DNA from: Thauera aromatica K172
GTDB taxonomy: Bacteria; Pseudomonadota; Gammaproteobacteria; Burkholderiales; Rhodocyclaceae
Direction of reading: 5' to 3'
Assembly (NCBI RefSeq): GCF_003030465.1
Contig: NZ_CP028339.1
Coordinates: 620,001 to 684,000, forward strand
Length of the DNA: 64,000 nucleotides
The first letter of the stretch is position 1. Each line of letters opens with the position of its first letter. Positions 26,850-36,977 of this stretch are shown here, piece by piece. The notes under the pieces are model-generated. The model did no database searches, had not been told where the DNA came from, and was given only the letters and a program-made list of their open reading frames with translations. The position numbers and the translations under genes are program-made.

Positions 26850-27494
26850 GTGTCCAGCATCACGCTCGCCCTGTCCAAGGGGCGCATCTTCGAAGAAACC
26901 CTGCCGCTGCTGGCCGCCGCCGGCATCGTGCCGACCGACAATCCCGAGTCCTCGCGCAAGCTCATCATCGGCACCAACCGCCCCGATGTGCGCCTGGTCA
27001 TCGTGCGCGCGACCGACACCCCGACCTACGTCCAGTACGGTGCCGCCGACCTCGGCATCGCCGGCAAGGACGTGCTGCTCGAACACGGCGGCGCGGGGCT
27101 GTATCAGCCGCTGGATCTGCACATCGCGAAGTGCCGCTTGTGCGTCGCGGTGCAGAAAGGCTTCGATTACGTCGCCGCCACCCGGCCGGGCGGGCGCATC
27201 CGCGTCGCCACCAAGTACATGAATGCCGCCAAGGCCCATTTCGCCGGCAAGGGCATGCACGTGGACCTGATCAAGCTCTACGGCTCGATGGAGCTGGCAC
27301 CGCTGGTCGGGCTGGCCGACGCGATCGTCGATCTGGTGTCGACCGGCGGCACGCTGCGCGCGAACAATCTCGAAGAGGTCGAGGACATCATGCCGATCAG
27401 TTCGCGCCTGATCGTCAACCAGGCCTCGCTCAAGCTCAAGCGCGAACTGCTGCAGCCGGTGCTGGACGCCTTCGCCGGCGCGATCCGGCCCTGA
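26850..27494 (+). CDS. hisG: ATP phosphoribosyltransferase, short form
   Basis: First step of histidine synthesis (ATP + PRPP to phosphoribosyl-ATP). It is 214 aa, the short HisG form that needs a HisZ regulatory partner, and hisZ is not in this window. GTG 26850 gives the usual N-terminus ([20 protein letters not shown]). The alternative ATG 26820 sits inside a -10-like TACAAT (26816-26821) and would add ten atypical residues. The PRPP-loop segment [15 protein letters not shown] is intact. It is followed 10 bp later by hisD. Confidence 0.9.
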   Translation: MSSITLALSKGRIFEETLPLLAAAGIVPTDNPESSRKLIIGTNRPDVRLVIVRATDTPTYVQYGAADLGIAGKDVLLEHGGAGLYQPLDLHIAKCRLCVAVQKGFDYVAATRPGGRIRVATKYMNAAKAHFAGKGMHVDLIKLYGSMELAPLVGLADAIVDLVSTGGTLRANNLEEVEDIMPISSRLIVNQASLKLKRELLQPVLDAFAGAIRP

Positions 27495-27504
27495 GGAGGC
27501 TCCG

Positions 27505-28839
27505 ATGAGTCCAATTTCCGCCACGACCGCGTCCGCGCGCACGGCGATTCGTCGCCTCGACGCGCGCGAACCCGAATTCCTCACCACCCTCGACGCGCTG
27601 CTCGCCTTCGAATCCGAAGCCGATGAACGCATCGATGCCGCGGTCACCGAGATCCTGCGTGCGGTGCGCACCACCGGTGACGCTGCGGTGGTCGAATTCA
27701 CCCGCCGCTTCGACGGCCTCGACGTCCATTCGATGGTGGCGCTGGAGCTGCCGAAGGCCGAACTCGATGCCGCGCTCGAGCGCCTGCCGTCCGCGCAGCG
27801 CGAGGCGCTCTCCATCGCCGCGGAGCGCGTACGCACCTATCACGAGCGCCAGAAGGGCGAGTCCTGGACCTTCACCGAGGCCGACGGCACTCGCCTGGGG
27901 CAGAAAGTCACGCCGCTCGACCGCGTCGGCCTCTATGTTCCGGGCGGGCGCGCGTCCTATCCCAGTTCGGTGCTGATGAACGCGATCCCGGCCAAGGTCG
28001 CCGGCGTCGGCGAGCTGATCATGGTCGTGCCCACACCGCGCGGCGAGAAAAATCCGCTGGTGCTGGCCGCCGCCGCGATCACCGGGGTCGATCGCGTGTT
28101 CACCATCGGCGGCGCGCAGGCGGTGGCGGCGCTCGCCTACGGCACGCAGACGATCCCGCAGGTCGACAAGATCGTCGGCCCGGGCAACGCTTATGTCGCC
28201 GAGGCCAAGCGCCGGGTGTTCGGCACCGTCGGCATCGACATGGTCGCCGGCCCGTCCGAGGTGCTGATCCTCTCCGACGGTTCCGGCCATGCCGACTGGG
28301 TGGCGATGGACCTCTTCGCGCAGGCCGAGCACGACGAACTGGCGCAGTCGATCCTGCTGTGCACCGACGCCGCCTTCATCGACGCGGTGCATGAGGCGAT
28401 CGACCGCCTGCTGCCGACGATGCCGCGCCGCGACACGATCGCGAAGTCGCTCGCCAACCGCGGCGCGCTGATCCGCGTCGACAGCCTGGAGCAGGCCTGC
28501 GCGCTCGCCAACCGCATCGCCCCCGAGCACCTCGAGCTGGCGCTCGACGACGCCGAAGCCTGGATCGACCGCATCCGCCACGCCGGCGCGATCTTCGTCG
28601 GCCACTGGGCGGTGGAGGCGCTCGGCGACTACTGCGCCGGTCCCAACCACGTGCTGCCGACGATGCGCAGCGCGCGCTTCTCGTCTCCGCTGGGCACCTA
28701 CGACTTCCAGAAGCGCACCAGCATCGTGAATATCTCGCAGGCCGGTGCCCAGCATCTGGGCCGGGTGGCGTCCATCCTCGCCCATGGCGAAGGCCTGCAG
28801 GCGCACGCGCGCTCGGCGGAGATGCGGCTGCAGCCCTGA
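27505..28839 (+). CDS. hisD: Histidinol dehydrogenase
   Basis: Zinc- and NAD-dependent enzyme for the last two oxidation steps of histidine synthesis, 444 aa. Conserved segments: [45 protein letters not shown] and the metal-site stretch [14 protein letters not shown], with [20 protein letters not shown] near the C-terminus. ATG 27505 follows GAGGAGG. Its 3' end faces the end of the inverted hisC. Confidence 0.95.
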   Translation: MSPISATTASARTAIRRLDAREPEFLTTLDALLAFESEADERIDAAVTEILRAVRTTGDAAVVEFTRRFDGLDVHSMVALELPKAELDAALERLPSAQREALSIAAERVRTYHERQKGESWTFTEADGTRLGQKVTPLDRVGLYVPGGRASYPSSVLMNAIPAKVAGVGELIMVVPTPRGEKNPLVLAAAAITGVDRVFTIGGAQAVAALAYGTQTIPQVDKIVGPGNAYVAEAKRRVFGTVGIDMVAGPSEVLILSDGSGHADWVAMDLFAQAEHDELAQSILLCTDAAFIDAVHEAIDRLLPTMPRRDTIAKSLANRGALIRVDSLEQACALANRIAPEHLELALDDAEAWIDRIRHAGAIFVGHWAVEALGDYCAGPNHVLPTMRSARFSSPLGTYDFQKRTSIVNISQAGAQHLGRVASILAHGEGLQAHARSAEMRLQP

Positions 28840-28855
28840 GCGGGCCGGAGGCGGC

Positions 28856-29929
28856 TCAGCCGCGGAGGATTTCCTCCAGCGCGCCGACGAGGATGGCGCA
28901 CTGCTCGTCCGTTCCCACCGTGATGCGCAGGAACTGGTCGATGCGCGGCGCCTTGAAGTGGCGCACGATGATCGCGCGCTTTCTCAGTTCGGCCGCCAGT
29001 TCGGCCCCGTCCCGCGCCGGATGACGGGCGAAAATGAAGTTGGCCGCCGAAGGCAGGACTTCGAATCCCAGCGCCCGCATCTGCCCGAGCAGGGTCTCGC
29101 GGGTGGCGATGACTTTGTCGCAGCTCGCGCGGAAGTGCTCTTCGTCCTCGACCGAAGCCACCGCGCCGGCGATCGCCAGGCGGCCGAGCGGATAGGAGTT
29201 GAAGCTGTTCTTGACCCGCTCCAGGGCTTCGATGAGCCCGGCGTGGCCGGCGGCGAAGCCGACGCGCAGGCCGGCGAGCGAGCGGCTCTTGGAAAAAGTG
29301 TGCACGACGAGCAGGTTCGGGTACTTGTCCACCAGCGCGATCGCGCTCTCGCCGCCGAAATCGACGTAGGCCTCATCGACCAGCACCACCGCCTCCGGGT
29401 TGGCGGCGACGATGCGCTCGACTTCGGCCAGGGCCAGGGCGCGGCCGGTGGGGGCGTTGGGATTGGGGAAGATGATCGCTCCGGCACGGTCCTCGCCCTG
29501 CGGCAGATAGTCCTCGACACGGATCGAATAGTCGGCGGCGAGCGGCACGGTGCGGTGGGCGATGCCGTACAGGCCGCAATACACCGGATAGAAGCTGTAG
29601 GTGACGTCGGGGAACCACAGCGCTCGCTCGTGCTTGAGCAAGGCCATGAAGGCGTGGGCGAGGACTTCGTCCGAGCCGTTGCCGACGAAGATCTGCTGCG
29701 GCTGGAGGCCGTGGCGCCGGGCGAGCGCCGCCTTCAGGGCGTCGGCGTTGGGGTCGGGGTACAGGCGCAGGGCCTCGCCGGTGGCGGCGCGGATCGCTTC
29801 GAGCGCGCGCGGCGAGGGGCCGTAGGGGTGCTCGTTGGTGTTGAGCTTGACCAGGTTGTCGAGCTTGGGCTGCTCGCCCGGAACATAAGGGGTCAGGCCG
29901 TGGACGACGGCGCTCCAGTAGCGGCTCAT
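28856..29929 (-). CDS. hisC: Histidinol-phosphate aminotransferase
   Basis: PLP enzyme that transaminates imidazole-acetol phosphate, 357 aa from ATG 29929. The longer frame upstream is antisense to the hisB leader and is discarded. The PLP lysine lies in [16 protein letters not shown], and the N-terminal [27 protein letters not shown] is typical of HisC. It is inverted relative to all other his genes here, convergent with hisD and divergent from hisB, so it needs its own promoter and escapes operon-wide control. Its stop lies in the palindrome at 28851-28863. Confidence 0.93.
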   Translation of the reverse strand: MSRYWSAVVHGLTPYVPGEQPKLDNLVKLNTNEHPYGPSPRALEAIRAATGEALRLYPDPNADALKAALARRHGLQPQQIFVGNGSDEVLAHAFMALLKHERALWFPDVTYSFYPVYCGLYGIAHRTVPLAADYSIRVEDYLPQGEDRAGAIIFPNPNAPTGRALALAEVERIVAANPEAVVLVDEAYVDFGGESAIALVDKYPNLLVVHTFSKSRSLAGLRVGFAAGHAGLIEALERVKNSFNSYPLGRLAIAGAVASVEDEEHFRASCDKVIATRETLLGQMRALGFEVLPSAANFIFARHPARDGAELAAELRKRAIIVRHFKAPRIDQFLRITVGTDEQCAILVGALEEILRG

Positions 29930-30009
29930 GGATGTGTCTGCGGTGAGGGGTTCGAGTGGCGAATCGGCAACGCCGAAGCGCTGCCGCTGTCCACCGCACA
30001 GGCCGCGTT

Positions 30010-30040
30010 TTGCAGCCATGTTGCCGGGCGATGGTATCAT
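30010..30040 (+). promoter_or_regulatory. Candidate promoter for hisB and downstream his genes
   Basis: TTGCAG (30010-30015) and TATCAT (30035-30040) with a 19-bp spacer, about 37 bp before hisB. A promoter is required here because hisC points the other way. The spacer is longer than optimal, so the assignment is tentative. Confidence 0.35.
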
Positions 30041-30076
30041 GGCCCGAACCTCTCATTCTGAAGCCAACAGCCAGCC

Positions 30077-30664
30077 ATGCGGCAAGCCGAAGTCACTCGC
30101 AATACCCTCGAAACCCGGATCACCGTACGCATCAATCTCGACGGCACCGGCAAAGGCCGGCTCGAGACGGGCGTGCCCTTCTTCGATCACATGCTCGACC
30201 AGATCGTGCGTCACGGCCTGATCGATCTCGACATCCAGTGCGAGGGCGACACCCACATCGACGACCACCACACCGTCGAGGACGTCGGCATCACGCTCGG
30301 GCAGGCCTTCGCGCAGGCGCTCGGCGACAAGAAGGGCGTGCGCCGCTACGGTCATGCCTACGTGCCGCTGGACGAGGCGCTGTCGCGGGTGGTGGTGGAT
30401 TTCTCCGGCCGCCCCGGGCTGCACTACTTCGTCGACTACACCCGGGCCCGGATCGGCAACTTCGACGTCGATCTCGTGCGCGAATTCTTCCAGGGCTTCG
30501 TCAACCACGCCGGCGTCTCGCTGCACGTCGATAACCTGCGCGGCGACAATGCCCACCACCAGTGCGAGACCGTGTTCAAGGCCTTCGCCCGCGCCCTGCG
30601 CATGGCGGCCGAACACGACGAGCGCGCCGCCGGCACCATTCCTTCGACCAAGGGCGCGCTCTGA
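30077..30664 (+). CDS. hisB: Imidazoleglycerol-phosphate dehydratase
   Basis: Monofunctional IGP dehydratase, 195 aa, without the histidinol-phosphatase domain that is fused in enterobacteria. The two metal-binding His motifs are present ([10 protein letters not shown] and [13 protein letters not shown]). It is the first gene of the second, plus-strand part of the his cluster. Confidence 0.94.
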   Translation: MRQAEVTRNTLETRITVRINLDGTGKGRLETGVPFFDHMLDQIVRHGLIDLDIQCEGDTHIDDHHTVEDVGITLGQAFAQALGDKKGVRRYGHAYVPLDEALSRVVVDFSGRPGLHYFVDYTRARIGNFDVDLVREFFQGFVNHAGVSLHVDNLRGDNAHHQCETVFKAFARALRMAAEHDERAAGTIPSTKGAL

Positions 30665-30752
30665 GCGCCAGGGTTCCGGGCAGCCTTCCTGTGACCATCA
30701 ACCGGCCGCCGCGCCCCGCGGCCGCCCATTTTCCCGATAGCGAGTCCACACG

Positions 30753-31391
30753 ATGACCACCGTGGCCATCATCGATTACGGCATGGGCAACCTGCGCTCG
30801 GTCGCGAAGGCGATCGAGCACGTCGCCCCCGGCCATGAAGTTTTCATTACCTCCGATCCGGCGCGGGTCGCCGCCGCCGAACGGGTCGTGTTCCCGGGGC
30901 AGGGGGCGATGCCCGACTGCATGCGCGAGCTCGATGCCCGCGGCCTGCGTCCGGCGGTGCTCCAGGCCGCGGCGGAAAAACCCTTCCTCGGGATCTGCAT
31001 CGGCCAGCAGATGCTGTTCGAACACAGCGCCGAAGGCGACGTGCCCGGGCTCGGCATCCTCCCCGGCGAAGTGGTCCGTTTCCCGCCTGCGCGCATGGTC
31101 GCTGCCGACGGCAGCCGGCTGAAAGTGCCGCACATGGGCTGGAACGAAGTCTGGCAGCGTGCCCCCCATCCGCTGTGGGAGGGGATCGCCGACGGCGAGC
31201 GCTTCTACTTCGTGCATAGCTATTTCGTCGTGCCGGCCGACGCCGCGCTGACTGCGGCCGAGACCGATTACGGCCTGCGGTTTACCAGTGCGGTAGCGCG
31301 GGCTAATATCTTCGCCGCCCAGTTCCACCCGGAAAAGAGCGCCGCAGCCGGTCTCCGCCTGCTCGCCAACTTCATCCGCTGGCAGCCCTGA
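30753..31391 (+). CDS. hisH: Imidazole glycerol phosphate synthase glutamine amidotransferase subunit
   Basis: Glutaminase subunit that feeds ammonia to HisF, 212 aa. The nucleophilic Cys lies in [14 protein letters not shown], and the His-Glu pair in [14 protein letters not shown]. It follows hisB by 88 bp. No gene is seen in that gap. Confidence 0.94.
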   Translation: MTTVAIIDYGMGNLRSVAKAIEHVAPGHEVFITSDPARVAAAERVVFPGQGAMPDCMRELDARGLRPAVLQAAAEKPFLGICIGQQMLFEHSAEGDVPGLGILPGEVVRFPPARMVAADGSRLKVPHMGWNEVWQRAPHPLWEGIADGERFYFVHSYFVVPADAALTAAETDYGLRFTSAVARANIFAAQFHPEKSAAAGLRLLANFIRWQP

Positions 31392-31438
31392 GCGCCCGCG
31401 GTCCCTCCTGACTTCGCTTCATTTCAACTGATCCCGGT

Positions 31439-32188
31439 ATGCTGCTCATTCCCGCCATCGACCTCAAGGACGGTCATTGTGTACGCCTGAAACAGGGCGA
31501 AATGGACGACGCTACGGTGTTTTCCGAGGACCCGGGCGCGATGGCCCGGCACTGGCTCGAGCGGGGCGCCCGCCGCCTGCACCTGGTGGACCTGAACGGC
31601 GCTTTCGCCGGCAAGCCCAAGAACGGCGCCGCGATCCGTGCCATCACCGACGAAGTCGGCGACGACATCCCGGTGCAGCTCGGCGGCGGCATCCGCGACC
31701 TCGACACCATCGAGCACTACCTCGACAACGGCATCACTTACGTCATCATCGGCACCGCCGCGGTGAAGAACCCCGGCTTCCTCCACGACGCCTGCAGCGC
31801 CTTCCCCGGTCACATCATCGTCGGCCTCGATGCCAAGGACGGCAAGGTGGCGGTCGACGGCTGGTCCAAGCTCACCGGCCACGATGTCGTCGATCTGGCG
31901 AAGAAGTTCGAGGACTACGGTGTCGAGTCGGTGATCTACACCGATATCGGCCGCGACGGCATGCTCTCCGGAGTCAACATCGAGGCCACCGTACGCCTGG
32001 CGCGCGCGCTGCGCATTCCGGTCATCGCCAGCGGCGGCATCACCGACCTCGCCGACATCGACGCGCTGTGCGCGGTCGAGGACGAAGGCATCATGGGCGC
32101 AATCACCGGGCGCGCGATCTACGAGGGCACGCTCGATTTTGCCGCCGCCCAGGCGCGTGCCGACGAACTGAACGGTGTGACCGAATGA
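31439..32188 (+). CDS. hisA: ProFAR isomerase
   Basis: Phosphoribosylformimino-5-aminoimidazole carboxamide ribotide isomerase, a TIM barrel of 249 aa. The N-terminus [20 protein letters not shown] carries the first catalytic Asp, and [12 protein letters not shown] the second. It is paralogous to hisF just downstream. Confidence 0.95.
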   Translation: MLLIPAIDLKDGHCVRLKQGEMDDATVFSEDPGAMARHWLERGARRLHLVDLNGAFAGKPKNGAAIRAITDEVGDDIPVQLGGGIRDLDTIEHYLDNGITYVIIGTAAVKNPGFLHDACSAFPGHIIVGLDAKDGKVAVDGWSKLTGHDVVDLAKKFEDYGVESVIYTDIGRDGMLSGVNIEATVRLARALRIPVIASGGITDLADIDALCAVEDEGIMGAITGRAIYEGTLDFAAAQARADELNGVTE

Positions 32189-32222
32189 GCTTTCCCATCC
32201 CCTTTTCCGCCGAGTGCCGCTG

Positions 32223-32981
32223 ATGCTGGCCAAGCGCATCATTCCCTGTCTCGACGTGAAGGCCGGCCGCGTCGTCAAGGGGGTCAATTTCGTCGAGCTG
32301 CGCGACGCCGGCGACCCGGTGGAGATCGCCCGCCGCTACGACGAGCAGGGCGCCGACGAGCTCACCTTCCTCGACATCACCGCCAGCTCCGACGATCGCG
32401 ACATCATCCTGCACGTGGTCGAGCAGGTCGCCGAACAGGTCTTCATTCCGCTCACCGTCGGCGGCGGCGTGCGCGTCGTCGAGGATGTGCGCCGCCTGCT
32501 CAACGCCGGCGCCGACAAGGTCAGCATGAACACCGCCGCGGTGAACAACCCGCAGCTGGTCGAGGACGCCGCCGGCCGCGTCGGCAGCCAGTGCATCGTC
32601 GTCGCCATCGACGCCAAGCAGACCGCGCCGGGCAAGTGGCAGGTGTTCACCCACGGCGGGCGCAACAACACCGGCCTCGATGCGATCGAATGGGCGCGCC
32701 GGGTCGAGGCCCTGGGCGCGGGCGAGATCCTGCTCACGAGCATGGACCGCGACGGCACCAAGAGCGGCTTCGATCTGGCGCTGACGCGCGCGGTGTCCGA
32801 CGCAGTGTGCATTCCGGTGATCGCCAGCGGCGGGGTCGGCACCCTCGAACATCTCGCCGAAGGCGTCTCTGAAGGGCGTGCCGATGCGGTGCTGGCGGCG
32901 AGCATCTTCCATTTCGGCCAGCATACGGTGCGCGAGGCCAAGGAGCTGATGCGCGCCCGCGGTATCGAGGTGCGCCTGTGA
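32223..32981 (+). CDS. hisF: Imidazole glycerol phosphate synthase cyclase subunit
   Basis: Cyclase subunit of the HisHF complex, 252 aa. It starts at ATG 32223 ([23 protein letters not shown]) rather than GTG 32214. Catalytic aspartates lie in PCLDVK and [10 protein letters not shown]. It overlaps hisI by 4 bp. Confidence 0.95.
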   Translation: MLAKRIIPCLDVKAGRVVKGVNFVELRDAGDPVEIARRYDEQGADELTFLDITASSDDRDIILHVVEQVAEQVFIPLTVGGGVRVVEDVRRLLNAGADKVSMNTAAVNNPQLVEDAAGRVGSQCIVVAIDAKQTAPGKWQVFTHGGRNNTGLDAIEWARRVEALGAGEILLTSMDRDGTKSGFDLALTRAVSDAVCIPVIASGGVGTLEHLAEGVSEGRADAVLAASIFHFGQHTVREAKELMRARGIEVRL

Positions 32982-33373
32982 GCGAGAACACGCGCTGGCT
33001 CAACGAAGTCAAGTGGGACGAGCACGGCCTGGTGCCGGTGATCGCGCAGGAGGCGTCCTCGGGCGACGTGCTGATGTTCGCCTGGATGAACCGCGACGCC
33101 CTGCAGCGCACCGCCGAGACCGGCGAGGCGGTCTACTGGTCGCGCTCGCGGCGCAAGCTGTGGCACAAGGGCGAAGAGTCCGGCCACGTGCAGAAGGTGG
33201 TCGACATCCGCATCGACTGCGACAACGACGTCGTGCTGCTCCGGATCGAGCAGGTCGGCGGCATCGCCTGTCATACCGGGCGGCACAGCTGCTTTTTCCA
33301 GAAGTATTTCGCCGACGGCCACTGGCAGGCCGTCGAACCGGTTTTGAAAGACCCGCAGGAGATCTACAAGTGA
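32978..33373 (+). CDS. hisI: Phosphoribosyl-AMP cyclohydrolase
   Basis: 131 aa zinc enzyme. The metal-site cysteines lie in [31 protein letters not shown], and the N-terminal signature is [15 protein letters not shown]. It is a separate protein from HisE, with a 4-bp overlap, whereas enterobacteria have an HisIE fusion. GTG start. Confidence 0.94.
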   Translation: MSENTRWLNEVKWDEHGLVPVIAQEASSGDVLMFAWMNRDALQRTAETGEAVYWSRSRRKLWHKGEESGHVQKVVDIRIDCDNDVVLLRIEQVGGIACHTGRHSCFFQKYFADGHWQAVEPVLKDPQEIYK

Positions 33374-33711
33374 TCGATATCGAAGTGCTGCGCCGCGTCT
33401 CCGACACCCTGGTCGCGCGCAAGCAGGCAGACCCCGACGCCTCCTACGTGTCCAGCCTCTACGCCAAGGGGACCGACGCGATCTGCAAGAAAGTCGCCGA
33501 AGAGGCCGCCGAGACGATCATGGCGGCGAAGGACCAGGACCGCCTGCACCTGGTGTGGGAAGTGACCGACCTGTGGTTCCATTCGCTGGTGCTGCTGGCA
33601 CACCACGGCCTGTCGGTGGAGGACGTGATCGCCGAGTTTCGCCGCCGCGAAGGCGTATCCGGCATCGACGAGAAGAAATCGCGTACCGCGCAGGTGGAGG
33701 TCCGGGGATGA
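33370..33711 (+). CDS. hisE: Phosphoribosyl-ATP pyrophosphatase
   Basis: 113 aa all-alpha NTP-pyrophosphohydrolase (MazG-like) with the acidic motif [15 protein letters not shown]...[16 protein letters not shown] 33370 overlaps the hisI stop, and its own stop overlaps the HIT gene by 4 bp. Confidence 0.93.
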   Translation: MIDIEVLRRVSDTLVARKQADPDASYVSSLYAKGTDAICKKVAEEAAETIMAAKDQDRLHLVWEVTDLWFHSLVLLAHHGLSVEDVIAEFRRREGVSGIDEKKSRTAQVEVRG

Positions 33712-34055
33712 GCGACTGCATTTTCTGCCGCATCGTGCGCGGCGAGATTCCTTCACGGAAAGTGTACGAGGACGAGCACATCCTCGCCTTTCACGACATC
33801 AATCCGCTCGCCCCGGTGCACATCCTGGTGATTCCGAAGGCGCACGTCGAGTCGATGGCCCAGCTCGAGCCGGAACACGAGGCGGCGATGGGGCGTCTGA
33901 TGGTTGCGGCGGGGCGGATCGCCCGCGAGCACGGCTGTGCCGACGGTTTCCGCACCATCGTCAACACCGGAAGGGTCGGCCTGCAGGAGGTGTATCATCT
34001 GCACCTCCATATTCTGGGCGGGCCCGATCCCCTGCCGCCCATGTTGAAGCGTTAA
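33708..34055 (+). CDS. HIT-family nucleotide-binding protein (HinT-like)
   Basis: 115 aa. N-terminal [19 protein letters not shown] and the C-terminal histidine triad HLHLHILGG, characteristic of HinT purine-nucleoside phosphoramidases. It is coupled to hisE by a 4-bp overlap and is followed by tatA. Confidence 0.92.
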   Translation: MSDCIFCRIVRGEIPSRKVYEDEHILAFHDINPLAPVHILVIPKAHVESMAQLEPEHEAAMGRLMVAAGRIAREHGCADGFRTIVNTGRVGLQEVYHLHLHILGGPDPLPPMLKR

Positions 34056-34065
34056 GGAGAGCGGT

Positions 34066-34302
34066 ATGGGTTCTTTCAGCATCTGGCACTGGCTGATCGT
34101 GCTGGTCATCGTCCTGCTGGTGTTCGGGACCAAGAAGCTGCGCAACATCGGCTCCGATCTCGGCGGTGCGGTCAAGGGCTTCAAGGATGGCATGAAGGAA
34201 GGCGACAGCGGCGCCGCTGCCGACGCTCCCCAGCAGAAGATCGTCAATGGCCAGACCATCGACGGCGAAGCACGGGAAAAAGTCGACAACGGCCGTTCCT
34301 GA
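34066..34302 (+). CDS. tatA: Twin-arginine translocase subunit TatA
   Basis: Pore-forming Tat subunit, 78 aa. One N-terminal transmembrane helix ([18 protein letters not shown]), then the amphipathic helix [23 protein letters not shown] hairpin with a T-run follows (34324-34356), before tatB. Confidence 0.94.
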   Translation: MGSFSIWHWLIVLVIVLLVFGTKKLRNIGSDLGGAVKGFKDGMKEGDSGAAADAPQQKIVNGQTIDGEAREKVDNGRS

Positions 34303-34323
34303 TCCCTGCGTTCCGAGTGCGGG

Positions 34324-34356
34324 AGGGGCGCCCTGACGGGAGCGCCCCTTCGTTTT
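34324..34356 (+). terminator. Intra-operon terminator-like hairpin between tatA and tatB
   Basis: An 8-bp stem AGGGGCGC (34324-34331) and GCGCCCCT (34342-34349), a 10-base loop, then TCGTTTT. It could let only part of the transcripts reach tatBC, in keeping with the excess of TatA over TatBC found in cells. Confidence 0.6.
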
Positions 34357-34399
34357 CCTGCGGGTCGCCGGCGGCAATCCGCGTCTGGGGCGAGCAGCC

Positions 34400-34891
34400 A
34401 TGTTCGATTTCGGTTTTTCTGAACTCATTGTGATCGGCGTCGTGCTGCTGGTCGTGGTCGGGCCCGAGCGCCTGCCCAAGGTCGCGCGCACCGCCGGCCA
34501 TCTGCTCGGGCGGGTGCAGCGCTACGTGTCCGATGTGAAGTCCGACATCCAGCGCGAGATGCAGCTCGAGGAGCTGAAGAAGCTGCAGGAACAGGTCCGC
34601 CAGCAGGCGCAGGAGGTCGAGTCCTCGGTACGTTCCGGAGTGGCGAGCGTCGAATCCGAAACCGGGCGCACCGTCGGCGAGCTGCGCTCGATGCTGCCGG
34701 CCGCCGGGCAGCCGGCAGCGCAGGCCGAACCTTCCGCGGCGGGCACGTCTTCGCCGGGAGCGGCTTCCGCTTCGACCCCCTCCCTTCCCCAGGAGCCCCC
34801 GCCCCGGGCGAGCGACGACTCCCAGCTCGACCTCGGGCTCGGCGAGGCTGCGCCGCAGCCGGCGCCCCCCGGCGACAAGGCCAAGGCATGA
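34400..34891 (+). CDS. tatB: Sec-independent translocase subunit TatB
   Basis: 163 aa. An N-terminal membrane helix with the TatB signature (MFDFGFSELIVIGVVLLVVVGPERLPKVARTAG), a long amphipathic helix, and a low-complexity Pro/Ala/Ser tail. It overlaps tatC by 4 bp. Confidence 0.93.
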   Translation: MFDFGFSELIVIGVVLLVVVGPERLPKVARTAGHLLGRVQRYVSDVKSDIQREMQLEELKKLQEQVRQQAQEVESSVRSGVASVESETGRTVGELRSMLPAAGQPAAQAEPSAAGTSSPGAASASTPSLPQEPPPRASDDSQLDLGLGEAAPQPAPPGDKAKA

Positions 34892-35718
34892 TGAGCGCAC
34901 AACAGGAAACCTTCATCGCCCACCTGATCGAGTTGCGCGACCGCCTGATCCGCGCCCTGATCGCGGTGGCCGTCGTCTTCGTCTGCCTGATGCCGTGGGC
35001 GGGCGACATCTACGACCTTCTCGCCCGGCCGATGATGAACACGCTGCCCGAGGGCACGAACATGATTGCCACCGGCGTGGTCACGCCCTTCTTCGTCCCG
35101 GTGAAAGTGACGATGATGGTCTCCTTCGTGCTGGCGCTGCCCTGGGTGCTGTACCAGGCCTGGGCCTTCATCGCCCCCGGCCTCTACGCCCACGAGAAGC
35201 GCATGGCGTTGCCGCTGGTGCTGGGCAGCTCGCTGCTGTTCCTGATCGGGATGGCGTTCTGCTACTTCTTCGTGTTCGGCATGGTGTTCAAGTTCATCGC
35301 CGAATTCGCGCCCAAGAGCATCGTGCCGGCGCCGGACATCGAGCAGTACCTGTCCTTCGTGATGTCGATGTTCCTCGCTTTCGGCATCACTTTCGAAGTT
35401 CCGGTGGCGGTGATCCTGCTGGTGAAGGCCGGCATCGTCGATGTCGCCAAGCTGCGCGAGATGCGGCCCTACGTCATCGTCGCCGCGTTCGTCATCGCTG
35501 CCATCGTCACTCCGCCGGACGTGGTTTCGCAGTTCATGCTCGCGGTGCCAATGTGTCTGCTCTACGAGCTTGGCATCGTGCTGGCGAAAATGATCACCCG
35601 CCCCGCCGCACGCGCGGAGGCTGGGCAAGGGCCGGCTCCCGCCCCCGCCGCGCTGCAGGGGCCCGACGGTGCGCCGCAAAGCCTTGAAGCGGACGACCGT
35701 CCGCGCGGGAAGAGCTGA
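34888..35718 (+). CDS. tatC: Twin-arginine translocase subunit TatC
   Basis: Signal-peptide receptor subunit with six transmembrane segments, 276 aa. Signature N-terminus FIAHLIELRDRLIRALIAV, and a signature loop near FVPVKVTMMVSFVLALPWVLYQAWAFIAPGLY. The C-terminal tail is Ala/Pro-rich. It is convergent with the protease gene, with only 12 bp between the stops. Confidence 0.94.
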   Translation: MMSAQQETFIAHLIELRDRLIRALIAVAVVFVCLMPWAGDIYDLLARPMMNTLPEGTNMIATGVVTPFFVPVKVTMMVSFVLALPWVLYQAWAFIAPGLYAHEKRMALPLVLGSSLLFLIGMAFCYFFVFGMVFKFIAEFAPKSIVPAPDIEQYLSFVMSMFLAFGITFEVPVAVILLVKAGIVDVAKLREMRPYVIVAAFVIAAIVTPPDVVSQFMLAVPMCLLYELGIVLAKMITRPAARAEAGQGPAPAPAALQGPDGAPQSLEADDRPRGKS

Positions 35719-35730
35719 AGCGTCGCGCGC

Positions 35731-36888
35731 TCAGCGGTTCGCCGGCGGCGTCGGCCGCCGCCCCACCTCGACCGCGAGCTCGAGCTTCTGGGCGCCGCGC
35801 CGGATGTGGAAGACGGCCCGCTGTCCGGGTGGCAGGGCGGCGACCATGTCGAGCATCGACTTTGGATCGCGCACTTCCCGGTCGTCGAGCCCGACCAGCA
35901 CGTCGCCGGGACGGATGCCGGCGCGATCCGCCGGACTGCCGCGCAGGACGCCGGCGATCAAGGCGCCCTCGATCTCCCGGTAACCGAAAGATTCGGCCAG
36001 CTCCGCAGTCAGCTCCTGGATTTCCACGCCGACCCAGCCGCGGGTGACTTCGCCGGTGGCGACGATCTGTTCGAGGACGTTGCGCGCGATCGACACCGGA
36101 ATGGCGAAGCCGATGCCGAGCGAACCGCCCGAGCGCGAATAAATCGCGGTGTTGATCCCGACCAGGTGTCCCGTGCTGTCGACCAGCGCGCCGCCCGAGT
36201 TGCCCGGATTGATCGCGGCATCGGTCTGGATGTAGTTCTCGAACGTGTTGATGCCGAGCTGCTTGCGCCCGAGGGCGGAGACGATACCCATCGTCACCGT
36301 CTGGCCGACGCCGAACGGGTTGCCGATGGCGAGCACGACGTCGCCGACGGTGAGGCTGTCGCCGGCCGAGAAGGTGATCGCCGGCAGGCCGGCGTCGGCG
36401 TCGATGTGCAGCACCGCGAGATCGGTTTCCGGGTCGCGGCCGACCAGGCGGGCGGGAAACTGGCGACCGTCGTTGAGGGCGATCTCGATCGCGTCGGCGG
36501 TTTCGATGACGTGATTGTTGGTCAGGACGTAGCCTTCCGGGCTGACGATGACGCCGGAGCCGAGGCCGGATTCGCGCTGTTCCGGGGCGTTCGGCAGGCG
36601 TTCGCCGAAAAAGTGGCGGAACAGCGGGTCGTCGAGCAGGGGGTGGCGCTGGCTGCGGCCTTTCTTGCTGGTGAAGACATGGACCACCGCAGGCATCGAG
36701 CGCTGCGCCGCCGCCGCATAGGAGCCGGCGGCGGGGGCGCGCTCGGCGCCGGCCGGCGCTTCCAGGATCGCGACCACCGAGGCCGGCGCCGTATCGCGCA
36801 GCCATTCGGGCCTGAGTGTATTGACGACGAACAGCACGGCGACGCTGACGGTCACGGCTTGCGCGAAGATGAGCCACAGACGGCGCAT
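35731..36888 (-). CDS. DegS/AlgW-like periplasmic serine protease
   Basis: Trypsin-like S1C protease anchored by one N-terminal membrane helix (LWLIFAQAVTVSVAVLFVVNTL), 385 aa from ATG 36888. The triad is H126 (TNNHVIE), D156 (TDLAVLHID) and S231 (NPGNSGGAL). There is a single C-terminal PDZ domain (GALIAGVLRGSPADRAGIRPGDVLVGLDD). The anchor plus one PDZ is the DegS/AlgW layout, used to start the envelope-stress cascade by cleaving RseA. That specific role is inference. Confidence 0.88.
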   Translation of the reverse strand: MRRLWLIFAQAVTVSVAVLFVVNTLRPEWLRDTAPASVVAILEAPAGAERAPAAGSYAAAAQRSMPAVVHVFTSKKGRSQRHPLLDDPLFRHFFGERLPNAPEQRESGLGSGVIVSPEGYVLTNNHVIETADAIEIALNDGRQFPARLVGRDPETDLAVLHIDADAGLPAITFSAGDSLTVGDVVLAIGNPFGVGQTVTMGIVSALGRKQLGINTFENYIQTDAAINPGNSGGALVDSTGHLVGINTAIYSRSGGSLGIGFAIPVSIARNVLEQIVATGEVTRGWVGVEIQELTAELAESFGYREIEGALIAGVLRGSPADRAGIRPGDVLVGLDDREVRDPKSMLDMVAALPPGQRAVFHIRRGAQKLELAVEVGRRPTPPANR

Positions 36889-36977
36889 AATGACTCGCTT
36901 AAAGGGCGGGAATCGAAAACCGGCCGGCGGCGGGCGAAGCAGATCGGCGCCGGCCACAGCCGGGGAGTGGAAAACGA

